Assembly: GCA_003170325.1 (NCBI GenBank)
Contig: PMZP01000054.1
Location: 1 to 5,763 of the forward strand
DNA from: Candidatus Tayloriibacteriota bacterium
GTDB lineage: Bacteria > Patescibacteriota > Minisyncoccia > Phycocordibacterales > PALSA-1337
DNA: 5,763 nt
Direction: 5' to 3'
Positions 1-4,952 of the stretch are shown piece by piece. Within the stretch, counting starts at the first letter, position 1. Every line of letters starts with the position of its first letter. A program made the translations under genes and the position numbers. The notes under the pieces were generated by a model, which saw only the letters and a list, made by a program, of their open reading frames with translations, was not told the origin of the DNA and did not search any database.

Positions 1-1109
1 TAACCGCCGGAATAAAGCAGCGGAGACTTCAGGTCGAGCCCAAGCGGAATGATATGATAGACGCCTTCTGGCATCGTCGCATTCACTCCTGTTGCGTCAT
101 GCGGCACGGACACGGTATGCCTGTGTCCGGTTGCCTGGTTCTCGATAACGAACGAGCTGGCATAGTTGCCCAGCTGATCGCCGAGCGACAGGTGGACACG
201 CATTGACCTGGTGTAAGTCGGCGTCAATAAGGGAATCTTGCCGTACCCGTCGGCGGAATAGACCGTGTACGACAGATTTGTCTGATCCACCGACGTCTTG
301 AAGTCGTCGGAATCCTGCAGAAGGGCCCGAACTAGGACCGGCGTGATTGGAACTTCCGTGAGGCAATTGGCCAGATCATAGGCGTGTTCTCCGTAATAGA
401 CCCAGTTGTTCGTAGTGTAAACGTAGGAACCGAGAATCAGGATGCCATTGCCCGCGTAATCAGGCTGGTACCAGAATCCTTGGCCATAGCTGATCGGTAA
501 GTCCGAGCTTTGGTAACCGCCAGAGCTGTTCGTCACGACCATGTGCACGCTAGCCACGTTGGTCATAGTGACGAAAATCGAACCATTGATTCGCATCGAC
601 ACGTCTTCGGCCCAATCCGGGAGAACCCATTGGCCATAATCATTCCTCTGCGGAATGCCGCCGTTGTAACCCTCGAAGAGGACTTGTGCCGACGTTTGGG
701 GATTATAGCCCCGAACCGTCGACTCATCGGATGAGTTGAGGAACTCGACTTCCAGACTGATCGGCGCGTTGGTATCCACCACGGACATCTGCCACCAATT
801 GTTGGTCACCAGTCCCATTATGTCCTCGAGGGACTTTACGCTGTTTGTATAGGCGTAAAAGGCACTGACCCCACCGCTCCTGGTTGCAGCGGCCGGGTAG
901 AAGTTGACCATGACCCCCTCGACACCCTTGAACACTTGGCCGACCAATTCGGCATGGTTCGTCAGGAACGAGATGTCCGGGACGACGATAGCAGTTTTAA
1001 TGCCACCGTTGCCGCCGGAACCACCGCCGCCGGTGACTTGGGCGTTAAGATTAAGGACGGAGACCGTGATGAACATGCTGACAACCGTAATGATGTTTCT
1101 TATCTTCAT
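1..1109 (-). CDS. Secreted protein of unknown function, C-terminus beyond left edge
   Basis: An uninterrupted minus-strand frame runs from ATG at 1109 to the window edge, giving 369 complete codons and no stop. The start MKIRNIITVVSMFITVSV is a typical signal peptide with likely cleavage around NA|QVT (residues 23-24). It is followed by a flexible glycine stretch (GGGGSGGNGG, about residues 27-36) and then a long Tyr/Asn/Thr/Ser-rich region with many short hydrophobic alternations, suggesting a beta-rich exported protein. I recognise no domain, catalytic motif or sorting signal in the visible part. A TAA lies in the same frame at 1164-1166 and no other ATG lies between, so 1109 is the only ATG start. 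There is no Shine-Dalgarno sequence; the upstream 50 bases are a purine/A-rich tract that could aid initiation. It probably shares a transcript with the 79-codon gene upstream. The export call is fairly sure; the function is unknown. Confidence 0.75.
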   Translation of the reverse strand, partial: MKIRNIITVVSMFITVSVLNLNAQVTGGGGSGGNGGIKTAIVVPDISFLTNHAELVGQVFKGVEGVMVNFYPAAATRSGGVSAFYAYTNSVKSLEDIMGLVTNNWWQMSVVDTNAPISLEVEFLNSSDESTVRGYNPQTSAQVLFEGYNGGIPQRNDYGQWVLPDWAEDVSMRINGSIFVTMTNVASVHMVVTNSSGGYQSSDLPISYGQGFWYQPDYAGNGILILGSYVYTTNNWVYYGEHAYDLANCLTEVPITPVLVRALLQDSDDFKTSVDQTNLSYTVYSADGYGKIPLLTPTYTRSMRVHLSLGDQLGNYASSFVIENQATGHRHTVSVPHDATGVNATMPEGVYHIIPLGLDLKSPLLYSGG

Positions 1110-1163
1110 TATTTGCTTTTCTTTCTTTTCTGGTTTTTCTGCTTTTTTTGGTTTGACCGACTT

Positions 1164-1403
1164 TTACCGACGCTGTGCTGGCGCGAAGGAGATCTTCGCG
1201 ACATGCAACAGTACCTTGTTTTCGTTGGTTACGGCCGGAGCCGCCGCCACGATAACCGGGGTTTTGTTGGTTGTGACCTCCGCCAAGAGCGGTTGGTCGT
1301 TGTTTACTGCGGTTTCTGTCTTGTGCGCCAATAAGATCCCGCAAAGGATCCCAAGAGCGAAAAGACCCAGAACTAGCACTGCATTCAGTTTCTTCATAAG
1401 CAT
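1164..1403 (-). CDS. Small membrane-anchored or secreted hypothetical protein
   Basis: This 79-residue minus-strand frame begins with MLMKKLNAVLVLGLFALG. It has a short basic start, a hydrophobic segment at about residues 7-26, then a polar tail of about 50 residues rich in Thr, Asn, Ala and Val that ends AQRR. This fits a single N-terminal signal anchor or an uncleaved signal peptide with an extracytoplasmic tail. Cys21 sits in the hydrophobic core, but the preceding G-I-L does not make a lipobox. A second ATG at 1397 (MKKLNAVL) is an equally good start. Neither has a Shine-Dalgarno sequence. A strong-looking promoter (1451-1480) lies about 45 bases upstream and faces this gene. The next gene starts 54 bases after the stop in the same frame. 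I do not recognise the family. The signal-like start and the promoter are the reasons to believe it is real. Confidence 0.55.
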   Translation of the reverse strand: MLMKKLNAVLVLGLFALGILCGILLAHKTETAVNNDQPLLAEVTTNKTPVIVAAAPAVTNENKVLLHVAKISFAPAQRR

Positions 1404-1446
1404 ATGTGATTGTGATGTTCAAAATATGGCCCAAATGGCCGCTACA

Positions 1447-1455
1447 TGGTATAAT
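1447..1455 (+). promoter_or_regulatory. Extended -10 promoter for the alanine racemase gene
   Basis: TGG-TATAAT at 1447-1455 matches the extended -10 consensus TGnTATAAT exactly. No good -35 lies 17 bases upstream, which is usual for extended -10 promoters. Transcription would begin near 1462, leaving a leader of about 32 or 56 bases before ATG 1494 or 1518. A second TATAAT (1506-1511) ends six bases before ATG 1518 and could instead give a leaderless message, but it has no matching -35 (the TTGACA at 1488-1493 is only 12 bases away). Confidence 0.4.
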
Positions 1456-1480
1456 AGCACAAGTACAGTATATTTGTCAA
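1451..1480 (-). promoter_or_regulatory. Sigma-70-type promoter for the 79-aa/secreted-protein genes
   Basis: On the minus strand a perfect -35 TTGACA (1480-1475) is separated by 18 bases from the -10 TATTAT (1456-1451), which matches TATAAT at 5 of 6 positions. Transcription would start near 1444, about 40 bases before the ATG at 1403. The -10 shares its bases with a plus-strand TATAAT, so the two promoters overlap almost completely and may compete. The -35 lies inside the TTGTCAA/TTGACAA inverted repeat. Confidence 0.6.
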
Positions 1481-1494
1481 GCTATCTTTGACAA
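1474..1494. promoter_or_regulatory. Perfect 7-bp inverted repeat, candidate operator
   Basis: TTGTCAA (1474-1480), seven spacer bases and TTGACAA (1488-1494) form a perfect dyad with centres 14 bp apart. The left arm contains the -35 of the minus-strand promoter. The right arm lies just downstream of the predicted plus-strand transcription start and ends at an alternative ATG of the racemase. Arm length and spacing fit a dimeric regulator site, but could also reflect two back-to-back -35-like sequences. There is no direct evidence of binding. Confidence 0.35.
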
Positions 1495-1517
1495 TGCCAA
1501 AAAAGTATAATGGAAGC

Positions 1518-2732
1518 ATGATAAACCCTCTGACTTGGCTTTCCAGGCGCCGATTCCCCTACCAACCGCTCATTACCGTGGAAATCTCACGGAACAGGCT
1601 CTTGCACAACCTCCACGAGTTCCGGAAACTCGCGCCTAAAATGACTCATACTGTCAGAGCCGGATTCTCGTTGAAACCGGTACAAACCTCGCCGACTCCG
1701 ATCGGAATGGTGGCGCCGGTATTGAAGAGCAACGCCTACGGTCACGGCTTCCAGGAAGTCGCGGCTATCCTCCGCCACGAAACACAAATACCCTTTTTCG
1801 TAGTCGATTCGTATTTTGAAGCCTTGGCTTTGCGCTCGGCAGGCGTCCGCGCCCAGATCCTCATTATGGGATATACCAGACCGGAGACGATCCTGCATTC
1901 TCATCTCTCCAATACCGTTTTTACCATCACTTCATTGGAAACTCTCCGACACCTCGAAGAGACCACGAATAGGATCCCCGTTCATTTGAAGATCGACAGC
2001 GGCATGCACCGTCAAGGCATCCTCCCCGATGAGGTAGAGAGAGCCACGGAGCTTCTGTCCGAGAATCCCCTGATAGTCTTAAAAGGTATCTGCTCGCATC
2101 TATGCGACGCCGATAATGTCGACCCGTCATTCACCGAAGGACAGATCAATACATGGAATAAGATCGCCCGCCATTTCAAGGCTGAATTTTCAACTTTGGA
2201 ATATATCCATCTGGCCGCCACCGACGGACATCGTTACACCGGCGACATCGAAGCCAATGTTTCGCGGCTTGGGATCGGATTGTATGGATTGGTTGATGCC
2301 CACGGATTCACGCCGGCTCTCGATCTCCTTCCGGTCATGAGCATGAAAACGATCATTACCAGCATCAAGAAGATCAGCCGTGACATGACTGTCGGCTATG
2401 GCAATACCTTCGAGGCCCAAAAGGATATGACCATCGCCACCATTCCGGCCGGGTACTACGAAGGAGTCGATCGCCGTCTTTCCAATATCGGTTCGATCGG
2501 CGTCGGTCAGGAGAATGCGGTATGCTCGATCGTCGGTCGGGTCAGCATGAATATAACTACTCTCGATGTCTCGCACCTCACGGATATTCACATCGGCACG
2601 CCAGTGACGGTTGTGAGCAACAACACCACCGACCAGAATTCCATTTTAAGCATGGCGAAAAAATGCGGCACGATCCCCTACGAGATCGCCGTGCATGTGC
2701 CGGCGCAGTTGAAGAGGGTGATCGTCGAGTGA
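1518..2732 (+). CDS. alr: Alanine racemase (PLP-dependent)
   Basis: Alanine racemase interconverts L- and D-alanine, feeding peptidoglycan precursor synthesis in the cytoplasm. From ATG 1518 the protein has 404 residues, near the usual 360-390. The PLP lysine is Lys70 in VLKSNAYGHG (codon 1725-1727). The barrel motif HLKIDSGMHRQG, the SHLCDAD segment and the RLGIGLYGL phosphate-site motif follow. The catalytic tyrosine of the C-terminal domain is Tyr294 in VGYGNTF, followed by IATIPAGYYEGVDR, IVGRVSMN and GTIPYEIAV. The usual CMD is SMN here. About 20 extra residues (roughly 45-64, including GFSLKPVQTSPTP) precede the first PLP strand compared with typical Alr. Other starts are ATG 1494 and TTG 1488; 1518 is preferred because the family-like sequence begins soon after it, although GGAAG sits too close to be a good ribosome site. 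It converges on the sortase gene with 42 bases between the stops. Confidence 0.93.
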   Translation: MINPLTWLSRRRFPYQPLITVEISRNRLLHNLHEFRKLAPKMTHTVRAGFSLKPVQTSPTPIGMVAPVLKSNAYGHGFQEVAAILRHETQIPFFVVDSYFEALALRSAGVRAQILIMGYTRPETILHSHLSNTVFTITSLETLRHLEETTNRIPVHLKIDSGMHRQGILPDEVERATELLSENPLIVLKGICSHLCDADNVDPSFTEGQINTWNKIARHFKAEFSTLEYIHLAATDGHRYTGDIEANVSRLGIGLYGLVDAHGFTPALDLLPVMSMKTIITSIKKISRDMTVGYGNTFEAQKDMTIATIPAGYYEGVDRRLSNIGSIGVGQENAVCSIVGRVSMNITTLDVSHLTDIHIGTPVTVVSNNTTDQNSILSMAKKCGTIPYEIAVHVPAQLKRVIVE

Positions 2733-2750
2733 TTCACAGCTGAAATCTTC

Positions 2751-2784
2751 GGCCAAATCTGACTCTATCTGACCCTACTTGGCC
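2751..2784. repeat. Short inverted and direct repeats between convergent genes
   Basis: The 42-base gap between the racemase and sortase stops, plus the last sortase codons, holds GGCCAA (2751-2756) paired with TTGGCC (2779-2784) across a 22-base loop. Inside the loop are two ATCTGAC copies (2757-2763, 2767-2773) with a 10-base period. There is no T-run, so a standard intrinsic terminator is not seen. The weak hairpin may still help end the two converging transcripts. Confidence 0.25.
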
Positions 2785-3506
2785 AATATGGTAGTCACCA
2801 CGATGCGGCGGTCATAGGTCCGATCGCCGGGTACCCACGCTCCGCCACAGGTTATCAATTTTAAGTAAATGCCGTTGTCTTGATTGTAGATGAGATCGAG
2901 CGGAGCATTCTTGTAGTCGAATGACTGGATGTCGGTGACGGTGAAATGGAGCTTGGCGCCGCCGTGGGTAGTGATATAGACATTATCGCCGACAACGACA
3001 TCAGTTAAATGCTTAAATACTCCCGATAGAGCCAGGCCGTTATCGACATGGCCGTCGATGATGGCGCTACCCGTTTTGCCGGGAATGGTGCCGGCGGCAT
3101 ACCAACCGACATCGACGAAATTGCTGGGAGAGCCCAAGTCTCCGTTGGCTTTCAGACCCAACTCCTGGACGGAGGCCTCGATCGCGAGGCTCGGTATGCT
3201 CAAATGCGCAGGAAAATCGGGTGGAATATATTTAGGCTTCGTCGGTATTGAAATATGGCTTGAAGTCGAGGAAGTTTCGGCCGAAGTCGAGGCCGCCACG
3301 GCTGCGGCAGTTGTTGAAGTCGCTTCGGTGGACATTGAAACAGCGACGTAACCTTGGCTCTCTGCCTGCGACACGTCGATCGTGCCCAATGATCCGCTAT
3401 CTGAAACATATACCACGGCCTTGACGTAAGTCGATACGAAAACCACGGCGGCAATGACCGTGACGACGCCGACGATAGAGTACATTATGAGTCTTTGTTT
3501 ATTCAC
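2775..3506 (-). CDS. Class E/F-like sortase (cysteine transpeptidase)
   Basis: Sortases cleave a sorting motif in exported proteins and attach them to the cell wall or to another protein; they act outside the membrane, held by an N-terminal helix. The 243-residue product has a transmembrane segment at about 8-30, an Ala/Ser/Thr-rich linker at about 59-83 (EATSTTAAAVAAS) and a catalytic barrel from about 100. The active-site set is visible: His153 in IIDGHVDN, Cys220 in LKLITCGGAW (the TLxTC-like motif) and an arginine in YDRRIVV (Arg233 or Arg234). HLSIPSLAIEASV and VGWYAAGTIPGKTGSAIIDG are typical of class E/F sortases rather than class A or B. The start is GTG at 3506; AAGGA ends one base before it, too close to be ideal. 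ATG at residue 8 would cut into the helix. It lies 113 bases after the FPNTG protein gene on the same strand, its evident substrate. Confidence 0.92.
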   Translation of the reverse strand: MNKQRLIMYSIVGVVTVIAAVVFVSTYVKAVVYVSDSGSLGTIDVSQAESQGYVAVSMSTEATSTTAAAVAASTSAETSSTSSHISIPTKPKYIPPDFPAHLSIPSLAIEASVQELGLKANGDLGSPSNFVDVGWYAAGTIPGKTGSAIIDGHVDNGLALSGVFKHLTDVVVGDNVYITTHGGAKLHFTVTDIQSFDYKNAPLDLIYNQDNGIYLKLITCGGAWVPGDRTYDRRIVVTTILAK

Positions 3507-3544
3507 GTCCTTGATTCATGGCCATTTGCACTTTCCTCATCGAC

Positions 3545-3573
3545 ACAACGGATGCTCTCATAGCATCCGTTGT
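3545..3573 (-). other. Strong intercistronic hairpin between substrate and sortase genes
   Basis: ACAACGGATGCT (3545-3556) and AGCATCCGTTGT (3562-3573) pair perfectly over 12 bp around a 5-base loop. It lies 46 bases past the substrate stop and 38 bases before the sortase GTG. On neither strand is it followed by a proper T-run, so it is not a textbook intrinsic terminator. It could be a partial terminator or a 3'-end stabiliser that makes more substrate than sortase message. On the minus strand the loop reads ATGAG, and that ATG opens a 20-codon frame whose stop overlaps the sortase start. Confidence 0.6.
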
Positions 3574-3619
3574 TTGCAAGCGTCCTTTGAGCTCGCCAGA
3601 TCGGCGTAGCTTCAGAAGG

Positions 3620-4078
3620 TTATTGTCTTTTTAGGACAAGCCTGGGGCGGGAACTGGCGAGAAATGCTAGGCCAGCTACTGCGACCATTCCGGAAAGGAT
3701 GAGAGTCATCCAGACCATGGCGGAATTTCCGCCGGCACCGGTATTCGGAAAGCCGGGAGTTCCGACGGGAGAAGTGTAGTTCAGGACGACACCAGCCGTT
3801 CCGTTCGGATCGCCGATACTGCCGCCGTAGGTCATGGTGTTGGCATTGTAGAATGTCCCGTTACCGTAGTAGTAGACCTGACTCGCGGCCGCGCCGCCCG
3901 GTTGTAGAAAATACCAGCCAGCCGGTAGATAGGTATTGGTGCTCACATTCACGGCTACGCCGGATTGGCTATAGAGGGTCGGCATTGTAGCTGTCGTCTC
4001 TGCGCTCACGCTGGTCATCCCGGCCGAACTCACGGCGAGAAAAGCCGCTAAGACGATAATTGTAGTTGTTTTGATCAT
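3620..4078 (-). CDS. Small sortase-anchored surface protein (FPNTG sorting signal)
   Basis: This 152-residue protein has all parts of a sortase substrate. A signal peptide (residues 1-26, probable cleavage VSA|ETT) leads to a mature region of about 85 residues rich in Tyr, Gly, Asn and Thr (LPAGWYFLQPGG, VYYYGNGTFYNAN, GGSIGDPNGTAGV). The sorting motif FPNTG (110-114, an LPxTG variant, in a TPGFPNTGAGG context) follows, then a hydrophobic helix at about 119-141 and a basic tail (RPRLVLKRQ). Such proteins are exported, cut between Thr and Gly and linked to the envelope by a sortase; the sortase gene next downstream is the likely enzyme. Short proteins of this build are, as I remember, frequent in Patescibacteria. 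The ATG at 4078 has no Shine-Dalgarno sequence. The mature part may be a surface coat or pilus-like element, but no specific function can be read. Confidence 0.88.
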   Translation of the reverse strand: MIKTTTIIVLAAFLAVSSAGMTSVSAETTATMPTLYSQSGVAVNVSTNTYLPAGWYFLQPGGAAASQVYYYGNGTFYNANTMTYGGSIGDPNGTAGVVLNYTSPVGTPGFPNTGAGGNSAMVWMTLILSGMVAVAGLAFLASSRPRLVLKRQ

Positions 4079-4152
4079 TATGGTGATAAGCTAATTGCTA
4101 ATAATGCGACCTTTATATAATTGTCGCCGAGCGTTCAGGCATAATATTACAG
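4079..4152 (-). promoter_or_regulatory. AT-rich leader of the substrate gene, possible weak promoter
   Basis: The 74 bases between the PAS stop and the substrate ATG are AT-rich and include TATATAAAGG on the minus strand (about 4118-4109), a possible -10 some 30 bases before the start codon. No TTGACA-like -35 stands at the right distance, so a separate promoter is only suspected. A CTGTAAT motif (minus, 4152-4146) lies just after the PAS stop and matches motifs upstream of the PAS gene. No terminator is seen, so read-through from the PAS gene is possible. Confidence 0.25.
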
Positions 4153-4731
4153 CTATCTCTTAGCCATCGAGGTCATCTCTTTTTGTAATTTCACAAAATT
4201 GATCTCCAGTTTCCGCGTCCGTTCCGAGAGCTCCGCCTCAAATTGATTTGTATGGTCTGCCAGTCTCTTGGCCACATTCATCATATCCGTCACGTCATCC
4301 ATGGCTAAGAGGATGATAGCCGGCAAAGCATGTGAGGTCGTCTCCTTCTGAATATGTATCTGGCGCGCGTTCAGCATCATGACTTTATGCCCGATGGACG
4401 GGAAATCATGGGATACTTCAAAGCCTTTGAAAAAGGTGTTCTTGGGCAAGATATCTTCGAGCAATTTCTTCAGGGATGGTATATCCCACTGACCATTGCC
4501 GAGATCATAGACGATCTTTTTCTCGGTTTCGCTCGGTTCAACCTGGAAAGTATGATAGAAAGGCCCATTGGCCGCCGTCACCCGGAAATCCTTGTCCAGA
4601 ACGAGGATCGGCTCATGCACCACATCGACTACGGTTCTGATATAAGTCCAGCTCTGTTCCCACGAGCGATCGAAGAAATCCGATTTGACTGGATCAAGCG
4701 TCGCTCCTGTTTCCTTTTTTTGGGTTTTCAT
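4153..4731 (-). CDS. Stand-alone PAS-domain protein with C-terminal coiled coil
   Basis: PAS domains sense small ligands, redox state or light and pass the signal by dimer rearrangement. From ATG 4731 the product has 192 residues. The PAS fold covers about 29-149: VVDVVHEPILVLDKDFRV, then ANGPFYHTF, the conserved block LGNGQWDIPSLKKLLEDILP, FEVSHDFPSIG and MLNARQIHI, ending in ILLAMDDVTD. These blocks resemble the PAS modules that precede histidine kinase or CheR domains in other bacteria. Here no kinase or output domain follows; only a charged helix (about 150-189, heptad-like, LADHTNQFEAELSERTRKLE) continues to the stop, suggesting a coiled-coil dimer that works through a partner. A start at 4776 would add 15 residues (MIRCNDSDSLAALCH) that overlap a 13-bp tandem duplication, so 4731 is preferred. 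It is divergent from the sigma-factor gene. No transmembrane segment is seen, so it is cytoplasmic. Confidence 0.82.
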   Translation of the reverse strand: MKTQKKETGATLDPVKSDFFDRSWEQSWTYIRTVVDVVHEPILVLDKDFRVTAANGPFYHTFQVEPSETEKKIVYDLGNGQWDIPSLKKLLEDILPKNTFFKGFEVSHDFPSIGHKVMMLNARQIHIQKETTSHALPAIILLAMDDVTDMMNVAKRLADHTNQFEAELSERTRKLEINFVKLQKEMTSMAKR

Positions 4732-4754
4732 ATGACATAATGCCGCCAGAGAAT

Positions 4755-4780
4755 CCGAATCATTACACCGAATCATTACA
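4755..4780. repeat. 13-bp perfect tandem duplication upstream of the PAS gene
   Basis: CCGAATCATTACA occurs twice back to back (4755-4767, 4768-4780), followed by a partial AATCAT. The 13-base unit is not a multiple of three, which argues against this stretch being coding and favours the PAS start at 4731. It lies in the predicted 5' leader of the PAS message and may be a replication-slippage product or a repeated binding site. Confidence 0.6.
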
Positions 4781-4819
4781 AATCATCAAGACTTACAATA
4801 AAAGATGAAATATGCTATA

Positions 4820-4848
4820 TTTATGCTTAAGGTGATCACTCCTGTCAA
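4820..4848 (-). promoter_or_regulatory. Sigma-70-type promoter for the PAS gene
   Basis: On the minus strand TTGACA (4848-4843) stands 17 bases before CATAAA (4825-4820), a 4 of 6 match to TATAAT in a very AT-rich stretch. The start would fall near 4813, some 37 bases before the ATG at 4776 or 82 before that at 4731. An 8-bp palindrome GTGATCAC (4832-4839) lies in the spacer and could be an operator. Confidence 0.5.
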
Positions 4849-4895
4849 TGGCGCTGTAATGCCGACTAACGGATACTATAGACGAATCGCCATTT

Positions 4896-4911
4896 TTACA
4901 GCACTCTGTAA
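4896..4911. promoter_or_regulatory. TTACAG-N4-CTGTAA inverted repeat before the sigma-factor gene
   Basis: A perfect 6-bp dyad with a 4-base centre lies 42 bases before the sigma-factor ATG in the divergent region. It may be a regulator site or a small hairpin. No clear -35/-10 pair for the sigma gene could be settled. TATACT (4946-4951) ends seven bases before ATG 4959 and could give a leaderless message, but it lacks a good -35. Confidence 0.25.
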
Positions 4912-4952
4912 TAGCCTCGTAATGAAATATGCCGTGATACGGCTCTATACTT

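Noticed and set aside
1164..1166. Stop-codon recoding as seen in some candidate phyla
   Set aside because: The known recoding in Gracilibacteria/SR1 concerns UGA, whereas this stop is UAA; UGA also ends the racemase and sigma-factor genes in the expected places.
1341..1343. Lipobox at Cys21 of the 79-aa protein
   Set aside because: The residues before Cys are G-I-L, not the L-A/S-G/A pattern, and the Cys lies inside the hydrophobic core.
904..1491. Plus-strand frames of 195 and 132 codons
   Set aside because: They are antisense to the signal-peptide-bearing minus-strand genes, and their Phe/Cys-rich product is the complement of a Lys/Glu/Gly-rich coding strand.
3545..3580. Classic intrinsic terminator
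   Set aside because: The stem is strong, but neither strand has a run of T after it; kept only as an intercistronic hairpin.
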